64,000 nt of DNA, taken from assembly GCA_964503145.1 (NCBI GenBank), contig CAZCYV010000005.1:62001-126000 (forward strand), read 5' to 3'. Both the position numbers and the translations under genes were made by a program. The notes under the pieces are model-generated. The model was given only the letters and a program-made list of their open reading frames with translations. It was not told the origin of the DNA and did not search any database. The DNA comes from RBG-16-57-11 sp964503145 (GTDB lineage: Bacteria > Chloroflexota > Anaerolineae > Anaerolineales > UBA4823). Below are positions 45,801 to 53,292 of this stretch, piece by piece (position 1 is the first letter of the stretch; every line of letters begins with the position of its first letter).

Positions 45801-46891
45801 TGCGCATGAGTCCATACACCTCGCCGTGCACCTTCGATTCGCGCGTCTTCGACGCCGGCGAACAGGTCACCTGGAGCACGATCTCGTGGACGGACGCCAC
45901 TCCGACTGGGACGAGCCTGACGATCAGTGTGCGCACCGGCGACACGCCCACGCCAGATGGATCGTGGAGCGCGTTCACTGCGAAGGCGAATGGCTCGGAC
46001 ATTGGCACAACCTCGCGGTACATTCAATACCGCGCGGTTCTGAGCACCACCGACTCTTCTCAGACGCCGCTGCTGGAACAGATCACTCTGGGATACAATC
46101 CGGGTTCAGGCGCCACGCCGACGGCGACCTTCACGCCGACCCCCAGCCCGACGGCGACGGCCACGGAGACCTTCACGCCGACGCCAAGCCCGACGGCGAC
46201 AGCCACGGCGACCTTCACGGCGACGCCCAGCCCGACGCCAACGGCGACTTTCACGCCGACCTCCAGCCCGACAGCCACGGCCACGGCGACCTTCACGCCG
46301 ACGCCCAGCCCGACGGCCACGGCGACCTTTACACCTACACCGACCTTTACACCGACGGCCGCCCCAACCAGCACCGGCTTCCAGAGCCCTTCGGCGAACG
46401 CGCCGGTGACCAGCAATAGCGGAGACAACAACGGCTTCGAAGTCAACCCGGCAAACGCTTATCTGAGCGACAACCTGTACGCGGTGGACAACAACAGCGG
46501 CACCGGCACACAGACGAGCTGCGCCAGCATCCGCAAGGATCGGCACATCTATTACAACTTCAACCTGAACATCCCAACCTCGGCGGTGATCCGCGGCCTG
46601 GAGGTGCGCTTGGAGGCGAAGGCTGACAGCACGAGCGGCTCGCCGCGGTTCTGTGTGCAGGTTTCCTGGGATGGCGGGGTGAGTTGGACGGCGGCGAAGA
46701 CCAGCGCCAACCTGACGACCAGCGATGCGCTGTACACGCTAGGCGGGCCGACGGACACCTGGGGGCGGAGCTGGACGGCGGGGCAATTTGCCAACACGAG
46801 CTTCCGGGTGCGGCTGGTGAGCGTAGCCAGCAGCACGGCGCGCGACTTCTCGCTGGACTGGGTGGCGGTGAACGTTTACTATCAGCCGTAA
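39851..46891 (+). CDS. Giant secreted multidomain protein with two deacetylase-like modules
   Basis: A 2346-residue extracellular protein with a signal peptide ending near residue 31. In order: a first deacetylase-like barrel (about 265-535, FATIRMDDVAG, ASVHAFS), Ig-like domains (600-685 and 686-777), a DUF4082 domain (784-947, CPCTIWDDSATPFNPNDSEG), a Big_5 Ig domain (950-1060), a ThuA-like region (1070-1310), a second NodB-like barrel (1314-1570, AAVVMTGDDHFGSG, FEIASHINTN), a fibronectin III domain (1650-1742), a LamG-like domain (1814-1996), Pro/Thr linkers, and the C-terminal domain shared with the upstream subtilase. Probably a surface polysaccharide-modifying protein; substrate unknown. 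Confidence 0.82.
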   Translation: MFKPNTIYNSILLLTMLVQWLAGGVITPVLAAPQQQTSSTIRTDALVLVNSASGSYSGFQQFIQPYLDQFGIPYTTLDVATAAVPSTIGEYAVIIVGHRQLDMGDAYLDATEEGYLSAAVNAGTGLVNFDNDLADAGGAPRYAFVQDVFGFGYGGATSGSGVTFPGLAPHYITARHAADQTITTGTMTLAGITLPAGATGIALSGTQLFLAVKEYGSGRGVQWGSYDWMSHSVKGPVFGLDDLVWRSIVWAARKPFVMQGMPPFATIRMDDVAGPLNWAHIANEVGFKPWLGLFINELDAAETADLAGLVNSGKATASVHAFSTPDFFYYDHYSAANFSDAVVASNFATATAWHQANNIPISKYVVGHFYELGSNVFEELGAWGVEYIATTLAPGSSQGASPWLPLGPYRKYESGPSNQQYVPLTYADFVPIPGHPELDGRFFNCMTEMRDISGYEWYPNNLTVAQSIAQGTEWLTRAYDSMVLGTLFSHEYALNAVSEADWRATMQGIAANLAPYQPRYVTLDYACQYARAMYTSNIASGEYDPGLKRVTLNFSGAADIPTEYYLFTEEGGVIREQLTPGVPAFSGSTQVSYTIPGPLHHITVSPNPANVVAGGTQQFSAQGYDIDNNPIPNLSYAWSVVNGGGSIDANGLFTAGSAVGTYVDTVVATVGGISGAATVNVTAPVMDHFSIQAIPSPQYVGVPFRITVTARDAANNLVAGYSGTATLSDSTGTLTPTVTGAFSGGSWSGYVSIGQAASGVTITAADGAYTGVSNSFDTIIMRSCPCTIWDDSATPFNPNDSEGQPVEVGVKFRSDVDGYITGLRFYKGNLNTGTHTGHLWAADGTLLAEAVFTGESASGWQEVTLASPVVIQANTTYVASYFSPSGYFAITPDYFLSAVDNLPLHALANGADGPNGVYRYSSSGFPTQTWTGRAPNYWVDVVFTTQVGADTTPPTVASVSPANNATGVNVETNVQAIFSEALDSATVTGASFELRTTAGALVPAAVTYDSGTRTATLDPTAALAYSTGYTATIKGGASGVKDLAGNALAADYVWSFTTAAPPPPPPDEGPGGPILVVASSTNPFGRYYAEILRAEGLNAFTVTDISNVTAGMLANYDVVILAEMSLTSAQATLFGDWVTAGGNLIAMRPDAQLASLLGITPAGGTLSDAYLLVDTANAPGAGIVNQTIQFHGAADRYTLNGATAIATLYSNATTPTTNPAVTWRSVGTNGGQAAMFAYDLARSVVYTRQGNPAWAGDERDGRPPMRSDDLFYGAKSGDVQPDWVNLSKVAIPQADEQQRLLANMILTMNADRKPLPRFWYFPRDEKAAVVMTGDDHFGSGTAGRFDSYIAQSAPGCSVTDWECIRSTSYIYDNSQLTDAQVASYSALGFEIASHINTNCADYTPETLDEFYTTQLNALQAKYPSLPAPQTVRNHCVTWSDWVSQPEVELAHGIRLDTNYYFWPPEWIQNRPGMFTGSGMPMRFARTDGTMVDVYQATTQMTDESSQEYPYTINTLLDNALGPQGYYGFFVANMHTDNASSPGSDAIIAAAQARGVPVISARQLLEWVDGRNASSFGNLSWNGATLTFDIAVGAGANGLRAMLPLQSDVGPLTGLTRNGSPHPYTTETIKGVQYAVFAASAGSYAASYAVDNTPPVISNVTATPQAGGTAIITWTTDEAANSLVQYGLSPDALTLSVSDPALVISHQINLSGLNPSTTYYYRVTSADGANNSATWPAIENPPATFTSAAASTPTPTATQTATPTATLAPSPTPTATATAVPPSASFVDTTSANFSAGTVGTCTISQIGDGEVMLSPAINTEFSGGTLPAGWGVTPWNANGSYSVSGGVININDSLLAYGALPASYGPGRSLEFVATFRPNNSQHIGFGTDLNNAPWAIFSTGWPGGSVLIARTMGAFASETQLPAVALGVPHRFRIEWTSSAISYYVDGNLVATHTSGIPTSNMRPVASDSTNPGPDALLTIDWLRMSPYTSPCTFDSRVFDAGEQVTWSTISWTDATPTGTSLTISVRTGDTPTPDGSWSAFTAKANGSDIGTTSRYIQYRAVLSTTDSSQTPLLEQITLGYNPGSGATPTATFTPTPSPTATATETFTPTPSPTATATATFTATPSPTPTATFTPTSSPTATATATFTPTPSPTATATFTPTPTFTPTAAPTSTGFQSPSANAPVTSNSGDNNGFEVNPANAYLSDNLYAVDNNSGTGTQTSCASIRKDRHIYYNFNLNIPTSAVIRGLEVRLEAKADSTSGSPRFCVQVSWDGGVSWTAAKTSANLTTSDALYTLGGPTDTWGRSWTAGQFANTSFRVRLVSVASSTARDFSLDWVAVNVYYQP
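46111..46365 (+). repeat. Tandem Pro/Thr-coding repeat
   Basis: Imperfect repeats of units such as ACCTTCACGCCGACG encode a Thr/Pro/Ala/Ser linker (about residues 2088-2172) of the giant protein. Similar shorter linkers lie at 38925-39015 and 45095-45190. Length variation between strains is likely. Confidence 0.8.
46593..46881 (+). repeat. Identical 289-bp block, copy 2
   Basis: Second copy of the block at 39241-39529. Both copies encode the last part of the shared C-terminal domain in the same reading frame. Confidence 0.9.
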
Positions 46892-46911
46892 CGCTGGCGT
46901 TCGTTAATAGT

Positions 46912-46940
46912 AAAAGGGCAGGCTCACGGCCTGCCCTTTT
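46912..46940. terminator. Bidirectional terminator between the giant gene and mgsA
   Basis: AAAAGGGCAGGC (46912-46923) pairs with GCCTGCCCTTTT (46929-46940) around TCACG. It serves two converging genes. Confidence 0.9.
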
Positions 46941-46949
46941 TGCACTGCA

Positions 46950-47519
46950 CTACTGCGCCAGCTCTGCCAACGTTAGTGACGTTGGCCGATGGCTGGCAAT
47001 TTCATAATCGACATCCAGACGATCCGTGTGGGTAGCGTAATCTGGCATCTGGCGCTGATACGGCTCACTCATCAAAGGCGACGAGATGACGTAATCAGCG
47101 GTCGCACGATCACAAGCGACCGGGATGTTCCACACCACGGCAATACGCAGCAATGCTTTCACATCCGGGTCGTGGGGGTGCGGCGAGAGCGGATCCCAAA
47201 AGAAGATCAGCAAGTCGATCTCACCTTCGGCGATGCGCGCCCCGATTTGTTGGTCACCGCCCAGTGGGCCGCTTTGCAAGCACGTTACAGGGGCGTTCAG
47301 CTCTTCCATCAACAGTCGGCCTGTCGTGCCAGTAGCGAAAAGCTCATGTTGTACCAGAAGGTCGCGGTTGTAACGCGCCCACTCCAACAAATCGTTCTTC
47401 TTGTTGTCATGCGCTACCAGTGCGATGCGCTTACGCGTCTCCACTTCTGGAGCAGATTGCGGTTCCGGCAGAGCGAGCGGGAACGACGCCTCTTCGTGCA
47501 CATTCGATCCTTCGTTCAT
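46950..47519 (-). CDS. mgsA: Methylglyoxal synthase
   Basis: Converts dihydroxyacetone phosphate to methylglyoxal, a glycolytic bypass under phosphate limitation. The family motifs are LVAHDNKKNDLLEWA, FATGTTGRLL, SGPLGGDQQIGARI with the catalytic-type Asp, LIFFWDPLSPHPHDPDVKAL and IPVACDRATADYVI. At 189 residues it has an N-terminal extension of about 30 residues, rich in Pro and Glu, that typical MgsA lacks. ATG 47519 is chosen because AAAGGAG lies 8 nt upstream. Confidence 0.92.
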   Translation of the reverse strand: MNEGSNVHEEASFPLALPEPQSAPEVETRKRIALVAHDNKKNDLLEWARYNRDLLVQHELFATGTTGRLLMEELNAPVTCLQSGPLGGDQQIGARIAEGEIDLLIFFWDPLSPHPHDPDVKALLRIAVVWNIPVACDRATADYVISSPLMSEPYQRQMPDYATHTDRLDVDYEIASHRPTSLTLAELAQ

Positions 47520-47723
47520 CGGATATACTCCTTTCATTCTCTCAGCTTTTTGCCCCTCACGGCAAACGAAAAACGGCTCTTTACAGGCCATTTTTCGTCG
47601 AATGCCGATTCTTGGAAAAAGGGGGAGGTGGGCTGAATTTCGCCCGGAATGTTGAGAGATTGACTCTGATTATACCAATGCCAGCCGGAAAGGACCGAAC
47701 CCGCCTGGAATTCTCATTATCTG

Positions 47724-48953
47724 TTAATCAGCATACCTGACGCGCAAATACTTGCGCTTGCCCACCTGCAACACGCCGGGGTGGGGGAAGGATTGATTAC
47801 CGTCGGTTAATATCTCTCCGTCCAGGCGCACGCCGTGCTGCTCCAGCAAACGCCGGCCTTCGCTTTTGCTGCTCACCAGTCCGCCTGCCAGCAGCACATC
47901 CAGAACGTTTTGCCCCTCCAGCAGCGTATATTCGGGCATCTCATCTGGGAGGTCATGTCGCTGAAAGACGCGCACGAACTCCTGCTCGGCGTGCGCAGCG
48001 GCTTCGGGAGAGTGGTAAATCGAAACGATCTCGTAAGCAAGCTTCATCTTGGCGTCGCGGGGGTGGATACGCCCGTTCGCCAGGTCATTCTCCAGAGCGG
48101 TGATTTCGTCAGGCGTCCAGCGCGTTAACAGGCGGAAATACGCCCCCATGGCTTTATCTGGGACGCTCATTACCTTCCCGTACATATCCTCCGGCGTGGA
48201 GAGCAGCGGGATGTGGTTACCCAGCGATTTGCTCATCTTGACTTCGCCATCGGTGCCCGGCAGAATGCCCATGATGATGGCAATGTTGGGCTTTTCGCCC
48301 AGGTAGGCCATCAGCTTGCGCGCCGCGGTGACGATGTTGAAGAGCTGGTCGGTTCCGCCCACCTGGACATCGGCGCGCAGGGCGTAAGCGTCGTACCCCT
48401 GCATGATGGCGTAAAAGAATTCGTGAACGTAGATTGCGTCGCCGCGCTCCCAGCGCAAGCGGAAGTTCTCCCGAGCGATGAACTGTTGCACAGTGAAGTT
48501 GGAGGCCAGCTTGATCAATTCGGCGAAGCTCAGCTCGGCAAGCCACTCGGCATTGTAGCGGATGTGCGTCCTGGAGCGATCCATCACCTTGAAGGCCTGT
48601 TCGGCGTAGGTGCGGGCGTTATATTCCACTTCCTCCGGCGAAAGCTGCGGACGGAGTTTGTCTTTATCCGAAGGATCGCCGATCAGGGAGGTGTAATTGC
48701 CCACCAGGAAGGTCACATCGTGTCCCAAATCTTGGAACTGGCGCAGCTTGCGCATCACCACGGTATGTCCCAGGTGTAAGTCGCTGGTGCGCGGATCGAA
48801 GCCGCAGTAGACGCGCAATGGACGGCCTTCCTCTTGCGACTCGATCAGCCGCTGACGAAGTTCATCGCTCATGGCTTGTTTTAGGGCTGCGTCGCCGTAT
48901 TCTGTGCCTTGCATCAACAGGGCTACCTGTTCGTCGATGGTCATGTCTTTCAT
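47724..48953 (-). CDS. tyrS: Tyrosyl-tRNA synthetase
   Basis: Class I synthetase that charges tRNA-Tyr, 409 residues. The class I signatures are HLGH (the HIGH box, in DLHLGHTVVMRKLRQF) and KMSKS (in VKMSKSLGNHI). The tyrosine pocket is around YCGFDPRTSDLH and GGTDQLFNIV. The C-terminal S4-like RNA-binding domain ends the protein (SKSEGRRLLEQHGVRLDG). The long linker and lack of the extra C-terminal fold point to the TyrRS form common in Chloroflexota and Deinococcota. ATG 48953 has GGAGG upstream. Confidence 0.95.
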   Translation of the reverse strand: MKDMTIDEQVALLMQGTEYGDAALKQAMSDELRQRLIESQEEGRPLRVYCGFDPRTSDLHLGHTVVMRKLRQFQDLGHDVTFLVGNYTSLIGDPSDKDKLRPQLSPEEVEYNARTYAEQAFKVMDRSRTHIRYNAEWLAELSFAELIKLASNFTVQQFIARENFRLRWERGDAIYVHEFFYAIMQGYDAYALRADVQVGGTDQLFNIVTAARKLMAYLGEKPNIAIIMGILPGTDGEVKMSKSLGNHIPLLSTPEDMYGKVMSVPDKAMGAYFRLLTRWTPDEITALENDLANGRIHPRDAKMKLAYEIVSIYHSPEAAAHAEQEFVRVFQRHDLPDEMPEYTLLEGQNVLDVLLAGGLVSSKSEGRRLLEQHGVRLDGEILTDGNQSFPHPGVLQVGKRKYLRVRYAD

Positions 48954-48994
48954 GGTGCTATCCAGCCTCCTCACAAATTGATTTATTTTAATCC

Positions 48995-49026
48995 AAAAAT
49001 GCGCCCTCTGCGGATGAGGGCGCATT
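48995..49026 (-). terminator. Intrinsic terminator of the PH-domain gene
   Basis: On the minus strand AATGCGCCCTC (49016-49026) pairs with GAGGGCGCATT (48998-49008), followed by a T-run. It lies 36 bp past the PH-like gene stop and just before tyrS. Confidence 0.85.
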
Positions 49027-49061
49027 GTATTGGCCGCTGCTATGCTCACCGCAGAGGGGAT

Positions 49062-49568
49062 TTATTGACGCGCGTACGTATACCCCGCGCTGGGATCTTC
49101 AACACGTTTTAGTTGCGCAGCCTCGAGAATATGTTGTAAAATGCGCTCTCCGTCAGAGAAACCCAGCCTGCCGCGCACCTGCCCTCGCAGACTCACCTCG
49201 CCCAACATGCGGAAGTAAAAGAAGGTGCGCGCGCTGCTCACACGCACCTGGTCGCCCAGGTTGGAAGGGAAGATTTGCACCATTTGAATATCTTTCCAGG
49301 CCATGTAAACCCGGCGAAGCCCGTTCTCGAAGCGCACACCGTTGGCCTCCAGGCGCAACGAGGTGCGGCGATCAGACCAATTCGACAGGCTCACCGCGAA
49401 TGCGGCCAGCAGGAGGAATATCGCCAGCGCGCTGAGCAACAGTGGAACAGGCAAACCGCGCAGCCGCAGGGCGAACCAACTGGCGAGGGTGAAAATCGCC
49501 AATCCCCAGGCGGTAATCTCGCCGCGCCGCGAGAAGCGCTCGGGTCGAAATTCGGCTGGCGTTTCCAT
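49062..49568 (-). CDS. PH-domain-like membrane protein
   Basis: A 168-residue protein with two hydrophobic segments (about residues 20-36 and 42-61). A small beta-rich domain resembling bacterial PH/YdbT modules follows: LRLEANGVRFENGLRRVYMA and WKDIQMVQIF. Its function is unknown. It is followed by its own terminator and then tyrS. Confidence 0.65.
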   Translation of the reverse strand: METPAEFRPERFSRRGEITAWGLAIFTLASWFALRLRGLPVPLLLSALAIFLLLAAFAVSLSNWSDRRTSLRLEANGVRFENGLRRVYMAWKDIQMVQIFPSNLGDQVRVSSARTFFYFRMLGEVSLRGQVRGRLGFSDGERILQHILEAAQLKRVEDPSAGYTYARQ

Positions 49569-49602
49569 AGCAACAGAGATTATAAACGATTTCGGGCTTA
49601 AA

Positions 49603-49635
49603 ATGTTGCGCCGTCATAAAACGACGGCGCAACAT
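49603..49635. terminator. Strong hairpin, probable minus-strand terminator
   Basis: ATGTTGCGCCGTC (49603-49615) pairs perfectly with GACGGCGCAACAT (49623-49635). On the minus strand it is followed by TTTTAAG. It comes right after the gene remnant at 49658-49768. Confidence 0.7.
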
Positions 49636-49657
49636 AAGTGCAGGAGACGGGGCCCCC

Positions 49658-49768
49658 TCAGCGACCCCGTTCCCCCGAGAACAGACGCTCCATGTTTAGG
49701 GCTTCGAACTCCAAAATAAACTCGTTATTAATAATTCTGTATCGTATGACGCAGTAATCCCCTAAATG
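49658..49768 (-). pseudogene. Possible C-terminal gene remnant
   Basis: A minus-strand frame of 36 codons between a TAA (49769-49771) and TGA (49658-49660) reads like genuine protein: LGDYCVIRYRIINNEFILEF, then EALNMERLFSGERGR. It has no usual start codon before residue 25 and is followed by a strong terminator. No family recognised. A chance frame is possible. Confidence 0.35.
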
Positions 49769-49845
49769 TTACGTTTTTTGAAAAATTGCTCTTCGCTCGC
49801 CGATTTTCTGTTCGGATAAGCATTAATCTGATCTTTGGGCTGCCA

Positions 49846-49854
49846 TGCTATAAT
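49846..49854 (+). promoter_or_regulatory. Extended -10 promoter for HNH gene
   Basis: TGC plus TATAAT (49849-49854), 21 bp before the ATG. No clear -35. Confidence 0.55.
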
Positions 49855-49875
49855 TTGCTCCAATGTGAGGCCGAT

Positions 49876-50379
49876 ATGCACGATCCTGTCCTGGTGCTGA
49901 ATGCTAACTTTGAGCCCATCAACATCTGCAACACGCGCCGGGCGATGGGGCTGGTGCTGGGCGGCAAAGCCGACCTGGTGCTGAACGGCCGCGGCTACAT
50001 CCACACCGTCAATGCTTCATACCCGCGGCCTTCGGTCATCCGCCTCGAAAAGATGGTGCACCGCCCGCGCATGAGCGTGCGCCTGACCAAGCGCGAGGTG
50101 CTGCGGCGCGACGACTATACCTGCCAGTACTGCGGGCAACGAGCGGCGAACCTGACCATCGACCACGTGGTGCCGCGGCATCTGGGAGGGCTGCACGTCT
50201 GGGAAAACCTGGTGGCGGCCTGTCCGAGCTGCAATCACCGTAAAGGAGGCCGTACTGCGGAGCAGGCGCAGATGCGCCTGTTGCGCCCACCCACCGCCCC
50301 GCCGGCTTCGGCAATGTACCTGTTTGGCCGCCATCTGCACGAAAATCAGGACTGGCTGCCATTCATTGAAGGCTGGTAG
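49876..50379 (+). CDS. HNH endonuclease-family protein
   Basis: A 167-residue protein of the common small HNH family. It begins VLVLNANFEPINICNTRRAM, which is typical. The zinc-supported nuclease motif has YTCQYCGQ, the catalytic IDHVVPRHLGG and NLVAACPSCNHRKGGR. Members are widespread, and their role, perhaps in DNA repair or processing, is not settled. ATG 49876 is chosen for the family start and the GAGG 6 nt upstream. Not linked to any restriction or intron element here. Confidence 0.9.
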   Translation: MHDPVLVLNANFEPINICNTRRAMGLVLGGKADLVLNGRGYIHTVNASYPRPSVIRLEKMVHRPRMSVRLTKREVLRRDDYTCQYCGQRAANLTIDHVVPRHLGGLHVWENLVAACPSCNHRKGGRTAEQAQMRLLRPPTAPPASAMYLFGRHLHENQDWLPFIEGW

Positions 50380-50420
50380 TCGAGACAGCCCAGATGTTGG
50401 ATTGAAGGTCGTCGCTAAGG

Positions 50421-50987
50421 ATGCAAACCCTGCAGATGGAATCCGGCGCAGTGATCCCCGATTACCGCGAGACGCTGGAACTGAAAGATGGCAGACGTGT
50501 GACCTTGCGGCCGATTCGCCCGGATGACGCTCCGCGCCTGCAACAGGGCTTTGCCCGGCTTTCGCCACAGTCGATCTATATGCGCTTTCTGCAGGCTGCT
50601 TCGGGTTTGAGCGATGAGCAGGCGCGCCAGCTAGCGACCGTTGATTATGTTCGGCGCATGGCCCTGGTTGCTGTGGTGGAGGACGATGACGGAGAGCGGC
50701 TGGTGGCGGTGGCGCGCTACAGCATGATCGAAGGGGACGAACCTGGTCTGGCGGAAGCCGCGATCATCGTGGGCGATCGCTACCAGGGAGTGGGGTTGGG
50801 TAAGGCCTTGATGAAGCGGCTCTTGCAATATGGAAGCCAGCATGGGGTGCGCAAGCTGGTGGCGACGGTGCATTCGAGCAACGCCCGCATCACGCGTTTC
50901 ATCACCCAGAGTGGATTGCCTTACGAGAGGAAGATGCTCGAGCCAGGGGTTTGGGAATACCGCATCCGACTGAAAGAAGAGGCTTAA
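50421..50987 (+). CDS. GNAT-family N-acetyltransferase
   Basis: A 188-residue acetyl-CoA-dependent acyltransferase. The fold is seen in VTLRPIRPDDAPRLQQGFAR, the core VAVARYSMI and EAAIIVGDRYQGVGLGKALM (acetyl-CoA site), and a C-terminal strand ending LEPGVWEYRIRL. The pattern resembles the GNAT domain found at the end of protein acetyltransferases of the Pat type. The substrate is unknown. Its end overlaps the convergent ftsK end by 4 bp. Confidence 0.88.
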   Translation: MQTLQMESGAVIPDYRETLELKDGRRVTLRPIRPDDAPRLQQGFARLSPQSIYMRFLQAASGLSDEQARQLATVDYVRRMALVAVVEDDDGERLVAVARYSMIEGDEPGLAEAAIIVGDRYQGVGLGKALMKRLLQYGSQHGVRKLVATVHSSNARITRFITQSGLPYERKMLEPGVWEYRIRLKEEA

Positions 50988-53251
50988 TCGCCGAACTCCT
51001 CACCTTCTCCATCATCTGGTTCGATCAGCACTTCTCGTTCGCGCCCGCCGCCAACTGCCGGGCCAATCACACCCAATTCCTCCAGCTCGTCCACCAGGCG
51101 GGCGGCGCGGGGGTAGCCGATGCGCAGGCGGCGCTGGAGCATCGAGGCGCTGGCGCGGCGCTCCTGGCGCACCAGCGCGATGGCGCGTTCCACCAGGCCA
51201 TCCCGGTCGGCCAGGATCTGCTCCTGGGCGATCATCTCCTCCCAGGGCGAAGGTTCGGGCGTTTCGGCTGGCGGCAGGCTTTTCTGCCAGTAATCGATCA
51301 CCCGCTCCACCTCCTGGTCGCTGACCATGACCCCCTGAAGGCGCTGCGGCCCGGAGGCGTCGGGCGGCAGGAAGAGCATGTCGCCGCGACCGAGCAGCGA
51401 CTCGGCGCCCACCGTGTCCAGGATGACCCGCGAATCGACCGATGAAGCCACGGCGAAGGAAATGCGCGCCGGGAAGTTCGCCTTGATCAGGCCGGTGACG
51501 ACCTCCACGCCCGGGCGTTGCGTAGCGACCACCAGATGGATGCCGGTGGCGCGCGCCATCTGCGCCAGGCGAACCAGGTTGTGCTCGGTCTGCTCGGGCG
51601 CTGACATCATCAGGTCGGCCAATTCGTCGATCATCACCACGATATGGGGTAATAATTCCATACCCTTGCGGCGTCCGGCCTTGCGGTTATGCGACTCGAG
51701 GTTGCGCGAATGCGAGGCCTCCAACACTTTATAACGACGATCCATTTCGGCCACCGTCCAGCGCAGCACGGTCAGGATACGTTCGGTGTCGGTCTCCACT
51801 TTGCCTAACAGGTGCGGCAGGCCGTTGAAGCGCACCAATTCCACCATTTTGGGATCGATCATCACCAGGCGCAGCTCGTCGGGAGCGTTGTTCATCACCA
51901 GGCAGGTGGTGATGGCGGCGATGCACACCGATTTTCCGGAGCCGGTGGTACCGGCGACAAGCAGGTGCGGCATGCGCGCCAGATCGGCGACGACTGGCTG
52001 GCCGGAGACATCCCGCCCCAAGGCAATCGCCAGTCGAGAGTTGACCTTGTGAAAGGCTTCGCTCTCCAGGATGGGGCGCAGGCGGACGATCGAGGCGCGC
52101 GGATTGGGCACTTCGATGCCGACGTAAGGCCGGCCGGGGACAGGGGCTTCGATACGCAGCCGCTCGGCAGCCAGCGCCAGGGCAAGGTCGCGCGCCAGTG
52201 AAGAGATCTGGGCCACGCGCACCTTTTGGCGGGCAGCCGCCTCGCCTTCGCTGGCAGGTCTATCTTTTTCCAGGTAACCCGGCTCGACGGCAAATTGGGT
52301 GACGGTGGGGCCGATGCGGAAATCAACCACCCGCGCGGGGATGCCGAAATCGGCCAGGGTCTTCTCGATCAATCCGGCAGTCTGGTTGATAGTGCGCTCG
52401 TCGGGGCGGTTGTACTGTTCATGAACCAGGATGTCCAACGGCGGCAAGCGCTCGCTGCGCGGCGGAAGCTCCGCCGGGGTGGCAGGCGCTTCAGGAGTCA
52501 GGCGAAAGTTTTTGCGAAACTGGGGCGGAAGTGGGGCGGGTTTGCGCCGCGCAGCACCGGGCGTTGAAGTATTGGCGGTCGGCAGCGGCGATTCGACCAC
52601 AGCCGAGGGAGAGGCAGCCAGTTCTGGCCGGAAGGCCTCCGCAGGCGCCCTGGTGCGTTGCAGCCAGCCCGAAATTGGGCGGGTCAGACTTGCTACGGCG
52701 ACCAGAAAGATGATCAGCAGGACCCCATAGAGCAGACCGGCCCCCAATGAGCTGCCCAGCCCCAGCGGCTCGAGCAGCCGTCGCGCCAGCTCTGCCAGCC
52801 CCCAACCCAAGCGCCCACCGTCCAGTCCAGATTCGGCGCGCAGCACGCTTATCCCGCCGATCGCGGCCAGGAAACCCAGCGAGGCGAAAGCTGTCAGCTC
52901 CAGCAACACGAAACGCCCCCAAAATGACGTTGCTTGAGCGTCACTTCGGCGCCTGAAAATCCAGACGCCAAGCAGGATCAGCAGCAAGACTATCCAATAG
53001 GCTCCCCAACCCAGCCAGTTGCGCAGCAGATTGCCCCAGGCGGCCAGCAGGCCGGAGGTCCAATCGGGCGCCAGCAAGGCCAGCAAGGTCATCAGCGCCA
53101 GCGCCATGCAGAACACACCGGCGATGTCCCAGAAGAAACGGGCAAAGTGAGACAGGAAATCCGCCAGGCGCTGAGAGAAGGGCGGCTGCGGCGGCTCTTC
53201 CGGGGCGGGGGCGGCAGCGTGCGACGGTTTGGGAGGAGTCTTCTGAGCCAT
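50984..53251 (-). CDS. ftsK: DNA translocase FtsK/SpoIIIE
   Basis: A septal DNA pump of 755 residues. The N-terminus has four membrane segments within residues 30-200. A short Pro/Ala linker precedes the alpha and beta motor domains with Walker A VAGTTGSGKSVCIA (about residue 430) and Walker B HIVVMIDELADLMMSAPEQT. The C-terminal winged-helix gamma domain is present (ASMLQRRLRIGYPRAARLVD). The linker is short compared with E. coli FtsK. It is encoded alone on the minus strand. Confidence 0.95.
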   Translation of the reverse strand: MAQKTPPKPSHAAAPAPEEPPQPPFSQRLADFLSHFARFFWDIAGVFCMALALMTLLALLAPDWTSGLLAAWGNLLRNWLGWGAYWIVLLLILLGVWIFRRRSDAQATSFWGRFVLLELTAFASLGFLAAIGGISVLRAESGLDGGRLGWGLAELARRLLEPLGLGSSLGAGLLYGVLLIIFLVAVASLTRPISGWLQRTRAPAEAFRPELAASPSAVVESPLPTANTSTPGAARRKPAPLPPQFRKNFRLTPEAPATPAELPPRSERLPPLDILVHEQYNRPDERTINQTAGLIEKTLADFGIPARVVDFRIGPTVTQFAVEPGYLEKDRPASEGEAAARQKVRVAQISSLARDLALALAAERLRIEAPVPGRPYVGIEVPNPRASIVRLRPILESEAFHKVNSRLAIALGRDVSGQPVVADLARMPHLLVAGTTGSGKSVCIAAITTCLVMNNAPDELRLVMIDPKMVELVRFNGLPHLLGKVETDTERILTVLRWTVAEMDRRYKVLEASHSRNLESHNRKAGRRKGMELLPHIVVMIDELADLMMSAPEQTEHNLVRLAQMARATGIHLVVATQRPGVEVVTGLIKANFPARISFAVASSVDSRVILDTVGAESLLGRGDMLFLPPDASGPQRLQGVMVSDQEVERVIDYWQKSLPPAETPEPSPWEEMIAQEQILADRDGLVERAIALVRQERRASASMLQRRLRIGYPRAARLVDELEELGVIGPAVGGGREREVLIEPDDGEGEEFGD

Positions 53252-53292
53252 CGAGCGTATTATAAATCGGATTTCTTTAAGTCGCCGATTGT

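Noticed and set aside
46111..46365. Repeats at first sight like a CRISPR array
   Set aside because: The units are contiguous, in frame and code for a Thr/Pro linker; there are no unique spacers.
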